From UBA1731 sp045595285 (GTDB lineage: Bacteria > Verrucomicrobiota > Kiritimatiellia > RFP12 > UBA1067), in assembly GCA_045595285.1 (NCBI GenBank), contig JAZOAC010000164.1:1-64000 (forward strand): DNA of 64,000 nucleotides, given 5' to 3'. Shown here piece after piece: positions 52,278 through 59,926 of the stretch. The notes below the pieces were generated by a model, which was not told the DNA's origin, did no database searches, and saw nothing but the letters and a program-made list of their open reading frames with translations. Position 1 is the stretch's first letter, and every line of letters starts with the position of its first letter. The position numbers and the translations under genes are program-made.

Positions 52278-53282
52278 TCACACAAATTCGATTTCGTTCA
52301 CTTTTCCCTCGAAGTTTCCGCCGGCGACAATCATCGGCACTCCGTTCCAGGAAGTGCGGATGTCAGTATGCAGATGACCGCAGAGAATCGCCTTTATTTG
52401 ATCCTTGTGGCTTCTCAGTTCATCCATAAAGGCGGCATCGCGGTCGGTCTGAAGATGCGGTCCAAAGCCTTTTATTATCTTTGGCTTTTTGCCGTACTTG
52501 GCGGCTTTCTGTTTGATACGTTCCTGCACAAATTCTCTCATTTCCGGCGTGTCCAACGGCTTGTGGCACATAAGCACCACCGGAAGCCCCTTTGCGAACT
52601 CCGCCCGCATCAACTCAAGCCTCTCGCGCAGATGCCACCTTTCAAGCCCGCCATTGTCGTATGCGACAAAATTCACTCCGTTCACCACCTTGGACGCGAC
52701 CAGCAGCGGATGCCCCATCGCATTTTCGTAGCGACCGCGCAGGGCAAGCGCCGCTTCGGCCGAATCTGGATTCATGTCCTTCGCGTGATGGCCAAACCCT
52801 TCATGATTGCCAAGAGCGGAAAAAACATCCTGTCCGGCAAAAGAATTCGCAATGCAGCTGATGTTCGCCTCGCTGCGGTAATCAAACAGATCTCCGGTGT
52901 TCAAAAGCGGCATCTTGCGCCGTGCGGCATAGGCAAGGGTCGCCGCCAGCGTTTGCACCGAAACCGGGAAACGCGGCTGACGCGCCTCGAAAAGCGTAAG
53001 CGAGCGCGCGTTGCCTTCCATGATATCCCGCGCATCCGACATCGACACGTGCGTATCGGAGAAATGCAGCGCGGAGAAAGGCTTATCCGCCCCCACTTTC
53101 AAGGTAAGCCTGGAAACCTTAAGATACTTCTCCGTCAAATACGAAGAAAAATCCTTGGCGTCCGGCGAAACGCCGCCGGCAAAGACCGACAGCGGCTTCA
53201 CCGCTTGGGCAAGCGCCGCCCCAAAGGCGAGCTTGAGCAGACTCCTTCGATCTGTGCCGAATAACGTTCTTCCGTCTCTCAT
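52278..53282 (-). CDS. Tat-exported calcineurin-like metallophosphoesterase
   Basis: 334 residues from the ATG at 53282 (after GGGAAGACGAAAAC). An in-frame ATG at 53321 overlaps the upstream stop as TGATG and is a real alternative. The Tat signal is MRDGRTLFGTDRRSLLKLAFGAALA. The metal-ligand blocks are HFSDTHVS, LLNTGDLFD, SALGNHEG, LMCHKP and LCGHLHTD, complete for a dimetal phosphoesterase. It is the last of three consecutive phosphoesterase genes. Exported family members release phosphate from phosphomonoesters or diesters. Confidence 0.85.
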   Translation of the reverse strand: MRDGRTLFGTDRRSLLKLAFGAALAQAVKPLSVFAGGVSPDAKDFSSYLTEKYLKVSRLTLKVGADKPFSALHFSDTHVSMSDARDIMEGNARSLTLFEARQPRFPVSVQTLAATLAYAARRKMPLLNTGDLFDYRSEANISCIANSFAGQDVFSALGNHEGFGHHAKDMNPDSAEAALALRGRYENAMGHPLLVASKVVNGVNFVAYDNGGLERWHLRERLELMRAEFAKGLPVVLMCHKPLDTPEMREFVQERIKQKAAKYGKKPKIIKGFGPHLQTDRDAAFMDELRSHKDQIKAILCGHLHTDIRTSWNGVPMIVAGGNFEGKVNEIEFV

Positions 53283-53320
53283 GTTTTCGTCTTCCCTTTT
53301 CCCGCCGAACTTCATCGTCA

Positions 53321-54799
53321 TCAGGCGTTTTCAGAAAATTTCCAGCCGGTGCCGATCGCGCGGCCATTCTTTCCGAATTCACCGAGCGGCGTAACGGTGA
53401 AGGCAATTTCACCCCCGTCACGGTCGGCAAACGTCTCCGCCTGAAAGCGGCAAGTCACCGGCTCGACATCGAAAGAAGAAGCCATCAGCGCGTTCGGCGA
53501 ATACACGCGAAGCGATGAGTCACGGCGCGTTCCGTCCTTGCCTTTCCAGACGGCCTCTACCAGGAAGTCGAGCGCCCGGGCACCTTTGACAGAAATTCCA
53601 TTCACCGGAGGGAAGGAAACCTCAACCTGCGGATCCTTCTCTCCTATGCGGTTAAACCCTTCCGGCAGATATCGCACCGACACCTTCGCTCCGGCGGCGA
53701 ATTCCGGCGGTCTCGACGTCGCGCGGCGGCTTTCGACGAGATAGGGGCGATTTGCCGAGTATCCGAGCGGAATCACCCAATCTTCACCGAGACTGATACC
53801 ATTCTTCAAATCCCGCCTTTCAAGCACAATCCGATCGTCATAGACTTCCATAAGCATTCCCTGCTGGCACGAGTGGAAGTCGATCGGCGGCATCGTGAGT
53901 GGCGGACGCTGACGGCTGTCAGTTCCAAAATGTCCGTTCGCGTGACCGGGCGGAGTTCTGGCATATCCTGCCGAGGAGCTGCATCCTATGGATGTGAACG
54001 AACCTTGCCATATGGTACTTCCGAACAGGAGCGAATAGTGCGAATGTCCCGAGAACGCGACGGCATTAGGATATTTCTCAAGGACGCGATAGGCAGTGCC
54101 GTCATCGAATATCCCTTTTCCGTCCCAGCTGCATGTACCTGCCGGAGTCTCGTGCTGGCAGAAGAAAAACGGCTTGTCTTTGGGCAATTCGCCGCCATGC
54201 TCCGCGAACCATTCCGGCAGAGGGTTCTTCTCCGGCTTGGCGGTGCAACCGTCCCAGCCGGCATCCTTCAACTTCTTGTCGTTAATCCGGGAATGCCAAT
54301 TGCGAAGAACAAACACGTAACCCTTCACTTCGCGCTTGACGACCGGCGCGTATTCACACCGGAAAAGCTCGCGCCACATTTTCTCACGATGGAAATAGAA
54401 GCTGTCCTCCACCGCCTTTTTGAGCGGCTTCTTCGCCGTGAGCAGTTTATTGGCATGTCCGTCCACATCATGGTTGCCGGTGATGAACAAGCGCTCGACC
54501 GGAGAGCCGTCGGGCAGTCTGTCGCCGGGGAACACATCGAGCCATACATCCGCAAGCTGCTTAAGCTCCTGAATCTGCCCGCGTGTACTCAAATCGCCGG
54601 CGATCATCACCGCGTCGACCTTACGGTCACGGAAAAATTCAAGCGTCTTGCGCACCGTTACCGCGCGTTCTCTGTTTATGTGCGTATCCGAAAGAATACC
54701 AACGCGCAAATTCGGCTTCGTACCGGCGGCAAGCGCCTTGAGCGAACACATTGATGAAGCCATCGCCGCACCGACAACAAATCCTCGTCTTGTAATCAT
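53321..54799 (-). CDS. Tat-exported calcineurin-like metallophosphoesterase
   Basis: 492 residues from the ATG at 54799, after AAAAGGAATATTGAA. The Tat signal is MITRRGFVVGAAMASSMCSLKALA. Dimetal motifs are GILSDTHIN, MIAGDLSTRG, FITGNHDVDG, FFCQHETPAG and AFSGHSHYS. A C-terminal beta domain (about 330-490) is absent from the neighbour at 52278. The pairing with a second phosphoesterase and an EEP-phosphatase fusion suggests stepwise dephosphorylation of an exported substrate such as phosphorylated glycans, nucleotides or inositol phosphates (inference). Confidence 0.86.
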   Translation of the reverse strand: MITRRGFVVGAAMASSMCSLKALAAGTKPNLRVGILSDTHINRERAVTVRKTLEFFRDRKVDAVMIAGDLSTRGQIQELKQLADVWLDVFPGDRLPDGSPVERLFITGNHDVDGHANKLLTAKKPLKKAVEDSFYFHREKMWRELFRCEYAPVVKREVKGYVFVLRNWHSRINDKKLKDAGWDGCTAKPEKNPLPEWFAEHGGELPKDKPFFFCQHETPAGTCSWDGKGIFDDGTAYRVLEKYPNAVAFSGHSHYSLLFGSTIWQGSFTSIGCSSSAGYARTPPGHANGHFGTDSRQRPPLTMPPIDFHSCQQGMLMEVYDDRIVLERRDLKNGISLGEDWVIPLGYSANRPYLVESRRATSRPPEFAAGAKVSVRYLPEGFNRIGEKDPQVEVSFPPVNGISVKGARALDFLVEAVWKGKDGTRRDSSLRVYSPNALMASSFDVEPVTCRFQAETFADRDGGEIAFTVTPLGEFGKNGRAIGTGWKFSENA

Positions 54800-54821
54800 T
54801 TCAATATTCCTTTTCCACAAC

Positions 54822-56441
54822 CTACTTTTTAGAACCGGGAAGAAGCGCCGCGACGACGCTCTCCATTTCCCAGTCCGTCACACCGCATTCGCACAAAAAC
54901 GCCTGAACACGCTCCTTGACGGTTGCGCCGGGATATTTCGCCAGCATTGAGTGCAGCCGGTCGATGCATTTCTCATGCACAAACCTGAGACGCGGCGTAT
55001 AGCAGCAGGTAAGCTCCCAATCCTTGACCAGTGTGTCATCATCCACATCGCACAACGCCTGGATGAAAAACGCAAGGCATCCCGTCCGGTCCGCACCGCC
55101 GATACAGTGGAACACAAGCGGACGGCTCGCGGGATCGGCAAGTATGCCAAAGACCTCTTTTACCGATTTCTTGAAAGCCGGCCTTTTCTCGAACTCATTG
55201 TAATGCCCGAAAGAATGATGACGCCAACTTACTTTTTCTCCAATGGGAGAACCGGTCATTCCCCAACATTCCGAATCACTGCGAAGATCGATATCGGTCT
55301 TAAGGCCAAGCTTCTCCAAGGCAACTTTTCTGCCCGCTTCCGTCAGCCGACTCTTGCCCGCCTTCCATTCAGACTCCGGCGTACCCTTTTTCGTGACTGC
55401 GTTGTCGTTCCATCCCGCAGAACGGTAGAAAACACCTCTTCTCAACTCAATACCGTTTTTATTGACGATGCCGCCGACATCTCTCAGGTTCGGAATATTC
55501 TCGACCCGTACCCAGCGCGAAAGAAGCCCCTTGCCGTCGGGATAGTTCGCCTTGAACGCCTTCCTGCGGAAACGCATGTCTTTGAAGAGTCTGCGCCGCT
55601 CTAACGCCGGCTTTTCAAGGAATTCGGCAACCGTAGGAATCTTTGCCGCGCAATTTTCAGTGACACCGTCAGGAAGTCGCACCTTGGCCACCAACGGAAA
55701 ATGATCGGTATTAAGCACATAATCTTCCAAAACCCTGAAATCCTTGAACGTGAGATTCGTCGAAATGATGATGTTGTCGGCCGGGATATTCCGCAGCGTC
55801 GCCTTCACACCGTATTTTTCAGAACAATTGGCAACAGTAAAGCCGGATTTGCCGAATATGTCGTATTCCCAAGGCTTCTGCGCGTTGAAATCACCGGCAA
55901 GCACGGCAAAGTCAAACCTTTTCGCATCCTCAATAAGTTCCTTGAATTGAATCTGACGGAGCTTCTGCGAAAACGACATTTCCCCTTCGGCAGGTTTTGG
56001 AGCACGGATATGGCCTTCTGCGACAAGATGCACTCCATAAACGGCCAATGTCTTTCCGCCCATGTCGTAGGTAAGGCGCAAAGCCCGGTGGCGTGGCGTC
56101 CTGCATACGCTCTGGCCGACGTCGATGCAATTCGCCAAGACAACCACATCGACGGCGGCCGGATCATTTTTAGCCGAGGCGCGTATGTCGAATTTAGGAC
56201 AGGATATGTTTCCCAACCTGCCCTTGCCGACATCTTCGAAAAAGAATACATCCTGCGGCCAATCCTTTGCAAACTTCAGCCAAGAAGCCTTGAAGTCGGA
56301 TTCGGACGCACGGTTCTTCCCATAGCGGAACGCACCGCAGTTCACGCATCCCACGGTGAATTCTTCGGCGGCATTGCAAACCGAAGAAAACAGCAGTGCA
56401 ACCAATGCTGCGCCAACAGCAAATTTACGTCTCGCCACCAC
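54822..56441 (-). CDS. Secreted fusion of EEP phosphodiesterase and tyrosine-type phosphatase
   Basis: 539 residues from a GTG at 56441. The signal region is MVARRKFAVGAALVALLFSSVCNA. Residues about 25-255 are an endonuclease/exonuclease/phosphatase domain with VYGVHLVAEG, VLAGDFNAQ and NTDHFPLV. Residues about 300-530 are a Y_phosphatase3-like domain opening ENIPNLRDVGGIV and holding the P-loop FHCIGGADRTG with nucleophile Cys446. The pairing of a phosphodiesterase with a Cys phosphatase in one exported chain could cleave a phosphodiester and then remove the phosphate. The partner phosphoesterase genes downstream support a shared pathway. Substrate unknown. Confidence 0.85.
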   Translation of the reverse strand: MVARRKFAVGAALVALLFSSVCNAAEEFTVGCVNCGAFRYGKNRASESDFKASWLKFAKDWPQDVFFFEDVGKGRLGNISCPKFDIRASAKNDPAAVDVVVLANCIDVGQSVCRTPRHRALRLTYDMGGKTLAVYGVHLVAEGHIRAPKPAEGEMSFSQKLRQIQFKELIEDAKRFDFAVLAGDFNAQKPWEYDIFGKSGFTVANCSEKYGVKATLRNIPADNIIISTNLTFKDFRVLEDYVLNTDHFPLVAKVRLPDGVTENCAAKIPTVAEFLEKPALERRRLFKDMRFRRKAFKANYPDGKGLLSRWVRVENIPNLRDVGGIVNKNGIELRRGVFYRSAGWNDNAVTKKGTPESEWKAGKSRLTEAGRKVALEKLGLKTDIDLRSDSECWGMTGSPIGEKVSWRHHSFGHYNEFEKRPAFKKSVKEVFGILADPASRPLVFHCIGGADRTGCLAFFIQALCDVDDDTLVKDWELTCCYTPRLRFVHEKCIDRLHSMLAKYPGATVKERVQAFLCECGVTDWEMESVVAALLPGSKK

Positions 56442-56475
56442 TAGACTTCAAGCTCCTGTGACTCCAAAAACTGCT

Positions 56476-57990
56476 TTACCGCACATTCCCTATTACCGGA
56501 CAGAACAGACGAACGCCGATATAGCCATACCTTACTCTAGGTTTATTATTAGGGGAAGTAAGTTGATATTGATATCGGCGATCCAAACCTTCACTCTCCA
56601 GTGCGGCTTCAGGGGTACCACCTTCTCTCCAATTCCATCCACGAACCATATTCCGTCCAGTATCGTTAACACCATAAGGATCAACGGTAACGGCACCAGT
56701 ATCCCATCCGGGCTCTAAGGATGCTTTAAATCTAGGCAGATCTTCACTTCCAGTACCGCGGAAATCAAGGCAGATTTCGCTTACATTTCCAAGTACATCA
56801 TAAAGCCCCCAATCATTGGGCTTGAGCGAGCCAACCGGCATTGGACCCGTCACCCCTAAGCCATTATGCATATATTGGTTTCCCCGAATGGAAGCAAAAA
56901 GATATGCATTATTCTGCGAATATTCCATATTGCAAGGAAGCCGCGTATTGGAACCTGCCCGCGCAGCAAATTCCCATTGTGCCTCTGAAGGCAGATCCAA
57001 ATTGACGATACCTGTACGCTTACGGAGAATATCGATTACACTGCCGTGAGCAACCTCATGTCCTCGCTGGAAATACTGATAATATTTTTTCTTTTCTTCT
57101 TCGGCGGCAAAATCCTTTCCATAAAACGTGCTCATATACCCATAAAATTTGCTATATCCGTTAAGACCTCGCAAATACTCAATGTAGTGTCCTATCCGTT
57201 CCGCCGGAAGCAAATCGGCTACTTCACTTTGTGCATAATCGGTAAAATTTGTTTTGGGGAACTTATCGAAGGCATCTGCAGCCTTGAGCTGACCTATTGT
57301 CAATTCAAACACTCCGGCATAATAATCTTCCGTCAACTTAACTTTATGCGGCACATGATTTACCGTATCCCAACCATCATCACCTATCCGCATCGGGGAA
57401 CCCATCCACCACTCAACATTCTTTGCGGGAATCTTGCGCATCAGCAGTTTAGAGGTCTTGTATTCCACATTGTCAAAACCGCCCGGAAGATCGTTGGTGG
57501 AAGCATAGTACCTTACGAACTTTCCATGCCGCAAATCCGCTACCATATAATTTGGTGGCGTATTGGTGGGCCATGCGGTCGCAGTAACACGAATTGCGCC
57601 TGGTTCAAATTTTTTTCTGCCGAATACCGGCACCGGATTCCAGTACGCCTTTACCGGCTGATCAAGCGTATAAACAACCTTATTGGCTTCGCCGCCAAGA
57701 ACTCCAGTACCCTTGCCTCCAATAGACACCCAGTCGCCTGAAGCGTCTGCAAGCGTGTTCGTTTCGATGTTGATGGTGACAACCGCCGGCTCTCCGGTCA
57801 AGGTATAGGTTATCTCGGCTAAGGCACCGGTCTGCCCAATCGCAATAGAATCCGCCACAATCTCTGGCTGCACCGCCATTGCAGGCAAAACTGCAAGCAT
57901 AGCCAAAAGACCGGCAACCCGAACACACTCTGCGCCTTTGCGCCTCTGCGTTAAAGAATATAACGCCCCAAAACCAATTCGATTATTCAT
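56476..57990 (-). CDS. Secreted SUMF1/FGE-fold protein, not a canonical sulfatase activator
   Basis: 504 residues from the ATG at 57990, after AAAGGAGAATTGCA. A long signal sequence ends VAGLLAMLAVLPAMA; its coding DNA contains a CGCAGAG-type repeat. Residues about 45-160 are a beta domain (ITYTLTGEPAVVTINIETNT ... TATAWPTNTPPNYMV) shared with the 58311 gene. Residues about 190-500 are a SUMF1 fold (VFELTIGQLKAAD, LDLPSEAQWEFAARAG, WGLYDVLGNVSEICLD, GYIGVRLFCP). The catalytic Cys pair of formylglycine-generating enzymes is not visible and no sulfatase gene is nearby, so a carbohydrate- or protein-binding role is more likely. Confidence 0.8.
   Translation of the reverse strand: MNNRIGFGALYSLTQRRKGAECVRVAGLLAMLAVLPAMAVQPEIVADSIAIGQTGALAEITYTLTGEPAVVTINIETNTLADASGDWVSIGGKGTGVLGGEANKVVYTLDQPVKAYWNPVPVFGRKKFEPGAIRVTATAWPTNTPPNYMVADLRHGKFVRYYASTNDLPGGFDNVEYKTSKLLMRKIPAKNVEWWMGSPMRIGDDGWDTVNHVPHKVKLTEDYYAGVFELTIGQLKAADAFDKFPKTNFTDYAQSEVADLLPAERIGHYIEYLRGLNGYSKFYGYMSTFYGKDFAAEEEKKKYYQYFQRGHEVAHGSVIDILRKRTGIVNLDLPSEAQWEFAARAGSNTRLPCNMEYSQNNAYLFASIRGNQYMHNGLGVTGPMPVGSLKPNDWGLYDVLGNVSEICLDFRGTGSEDLPRFKASLEPGWDTGAVTVDPYGVNDTGRNMVRGWNWREGGTPEAALESEGLDRRYQYQLTSPNNKPRVRYGYIGVRLFCPVIGNVR
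57928..57954. repeat. CGCAGAG-type repeat inside a signal-peptide coding region
   Basis: CTCTGCGCC, TTTGCGCC and TCTGCGTTAA match the arms of the inverted pair at 39802-40000. In frame they encode LTQRRKGAE, an insert in the n-region of the SUMF1-like protein's signal sequence. Confidence 0.65.
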
Positions 57991-58004
57991 TGCAATTCTC
58001 CTTT

Positions 58005-58062
58005 CACTCTTTACTCTTTTCTCATTACTCATCACTCATTTCTCATTACTCATCACCCATCA
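58005..58062 (-). repeat. Heptamer array (CTCATYA family) filling an intercistronic gap
   Basis: CACTCTT, TACTCTT, then CTCATTA, CTCATCA, CTCATTT, CTCATTA, CTCATCA, CCCATCA. The last unit includes the TGA stop codon of the small secreted protein gene; the first unit overlaps the ribosome-binding region of the next gene. Confidence 0.88.
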
Positions 58063-58296
58063 CCAAATCCGGATGCTTAAGCCGCGTATAAACGTACTGA
58101 ACGCTTCCGCCATATCATCCCACACACTGCAGCTGGCAACTCCCGCAACCTCTGTCGTACTAGTGGATGACTGAACACTCGTTACCGGAGCCTGATATGC
58201 TGTATCGAAGTTCCAAAACGGTTCCCGCACTGTTTCCTGAGCAGACACAGCACAAAAAACTCCAACAGCAAATGCAAAAACAAAAATCCTATTCAT
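58060..58296 (-). CDS. Small secreted protein, 78 aa
   Basis: The ATG at 58296 follows AAAGGATAACTTGAG. The signal peptide is MNRIFVFAFAVGVFCAVSAQ. The mature part of about 58 residues is Thr/Ser-rich (TSVQSSTSTTEVAG) with one Cys and a hydrophobic end ISIRIW-like (LSIRIW). It lies 14 bases downstream of one SUMF1-like gene and upstream of another, so it belongs to that set; it may be a partner of the SUMF1-like proteins. Not recognised as a known family. Confidence 0.65.
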   Translation of the reverse strand: MNRIFVFAFAVGVFCAVSAQETVREPFWNFDTAYQAPVTSVQSSTSTTEVAGVASCSVWDDMAEAFSTFIRGLSIRIW

Positions 58297-58310
58297 CTCA
58301 AGTTATCCTT

Positions 58311-59672
58311 TCATTTAAACACCGCTGGTGCGCAAAGTCGGCAACCATGGTAGTTGTATTTCTTGTTATATGTGCCACCCGCACGACTTGCCGAACGACA
58401 ACCATGGTATGCTTGACCATAATGGCCACCCCTCAATATGAAAACGTTTTCACCGCTTGCCTCTCCCACCGTAGGACCAACAGGATCAACTGCGACACCG
58501 TTAAAAGCATAATCTATCGGCAAAAACGAAGCTGAAGATTGCCAATCCGAATAACGATCCAAACAACGCTCCTGAACATTTCCGTGCATGTCATAAAGTC
58601 CAAAATCATTGCATTGCTTCAACCCGACAATATGCGTCTCGTCACCAGCGTTCACATGATACCAACCGACAAGAGTCATATTTTCGGGAGAAGAAATGCC
58701 TCCGTTGTTGAATGCCGTTGTTGTTCCTGAACGGCAAGCATATTCCCATTGAGCTTCTGTCGGCAAATCAATCCGGTCAAGACCGCATTTGCTGCGAAGT
58801 TTCCCGATTAAGCTCTTGCTATAGATGTTGGTGTAACCGCTCTCTGGCCAAGGCACTATTTCAGGATAGTCATTATCGAATCCCCCTCTCAAAATATTCA
58901 CTGACAACTTTTCCGCCGGTCGCATCGGCGAATCGGCAAAATCCTTGAAATTAGACTCGTGACTATAGCCAATCTTGGCCAATTGGCCTTGCGTCAATTC
59001 ATACACCCCCATATAGTAGTCGGCGGTAAGCATCACTAAATGCGGAATTTCACTTGCACCACGATTTGCATCTTCACCTTCCGGCGAACCCATACGCCAG
59101 ACAACGCCTGCCGCCGGAAAAATCTTGCGCATCAATATGGCATTCGTCTTGTAGTAGTCGCTATTGATGCCGTACGGCACGAAATCAGGCTTGGCATAAA
59201 GCCGCACATCGTTCTTCGTCTCCAAGCCGATCACTAGATAATCCGGCGGCGCATTGGTGGGCCATGCCGTCACCACGGCGCGAATCTGCCCGGCGGGGAT
59301 ACTTTTCTCCGGCCATTCGGCGCGAGACTGCCAAGTGATTTTGCGCGTTCCCGCTCTGATCACCTTATGCACGTCGCCGCTTAAGGTCTGCAGATTCTCG
59401 CCGCCGATGGAAACCCATTCTCCGGAAGCGTCGGCCAAGGTATTGGTTTCGATATCCACCGTAACAATCGCCGGAGCGTTTTTAAGCTCGTATGATATCG
59501 TAGCCTTGGCATTGACCTGCCTGAAATCCACGCTCGACTGCTCAATCACCGGCAGCGCTGCATTCATCCCCATTGACACCATGAAAGCGGAGAATACAGT
59601 CAGGAGTTGCAAAGATGAATGCTTCATATTTGCACCCCCCCCCCTCATTATGTCATTTTTTAGCAGTTTCAT
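58311..59672 (-). CDS. Secreted SUMF1/FGE-fold protein with variable-length leader
   Basis: 453 residues from the ATG at 59672, which has a strong AAAGGAG site. The likely ancestral start is the ATG at 59627 (MKHSSLQLLTVFSAFMVSMG, a clean signal peptide). The 15-residue extension MKLLKNDIMRGGGAN is in frame only because of a G10 tract (59635-59644). The beta domain (VTVDIETNTLADASGEWVSI) and SUMF1 fold (GVYELTQGQLAKIG, DLPTEAQWEYACRSG, FGLYDMHGNVQERCLD, HGCRSASRAGG) parallel the 56476 protein. One Cys matches the FGE active-site region, but the second catalytic Cys is absent. It heads the run controlled by site C. Confidence 0.8.
   Translation of the reverse strand: MKLLKNDIMRGGGANMKHSSLQLLTVFSAFMVSMGMNAALPVIEQSSVDFRQVNAKATISYELKNAPAIVTVDIETNTLADASGEWVSIGGENLQTLSGDVHKVIRAGTRKITWQSRAEWPEKSIPAGQIRAVVTAWPTNAPPDYLVIGLETKNDVRLYAKPDFVPYGINSDYYKTNAILMRKIFPAAGVVWRMGSPEGEDANRGASEIPHLVMLTADYYMGVYELTQGQLAKIGYSHESNFKDFADSPMRPAEKLSVNILRGGFDNDYPEIVPWPESGYTNIYSKSLIGKLRSKCGLDRIDLPTEAQWEYACRSGTTTAFNNGGISSPENMTLVGWYHVNAGDETHIVGLKQCNDFGLYDMHGNVQERCLDRYSDWQSSASFLPIDYAFNGVAVDPVGPTVGEASGENVFILRGGHYGQAYHGCRSASRAGGTYNKKYNYHGCRLCAPAVFK
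59635..59644 (-). repeat. Homopolymer G10 tract at a leader/gene junction
   Basis: Ten consecutive G on the minus strand between a leader ATG with strong ribosome-binding site (59672) and the start at 59627. Changing the tract by one base would disconnect the leader frame from the gene, so this is a candidate slippage switch. Confidence 0.7.
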
Positions 59673-59746
59673 AGGTTTGCTCCTTTCTGGTTTTGCGGCT
59701 TTTCACAATCAAGTGAGAACAGCCTACAACATCTCATATGTCGCGC

Positions 59747-59812
59747 ATTGTACTAAATGCCGCACATCGGGTTCAATACAAATTTTCGCAATACTCAATA
59801 ATATTTTCGCAA
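59747..59812 (-). promoter_or_regulatory. Promoter with direct-repeat operator (site C)
   Basis: ATTTTCGCAA at 59782-59791 and 59803-59812 (21-bp period). On the minus strand TTGAAC (59776-59771), 18 bases, TACAAT (59752-59747). The block is nearly identical to site D and drives the SUMF1-like gene run. Confidence 0.78.
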
Positions 59813-59926
59813 CTCAAAAAACATAGTTTTGGTTTGGAATTCAGCAACTGACACTAGGAATATGGCTATTGCATAGAACTCTGCTCAAAGTCGCTCCACC
59901 CAAAATCAGGGGTTCCAGTCAAATGA

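Noticed and set aside
56476..59672. Formylglycine-generating enzymes for sulfatases
   Set aside because: The two-Cys catalytic centre is not visible and no sulfatase lies in the window.
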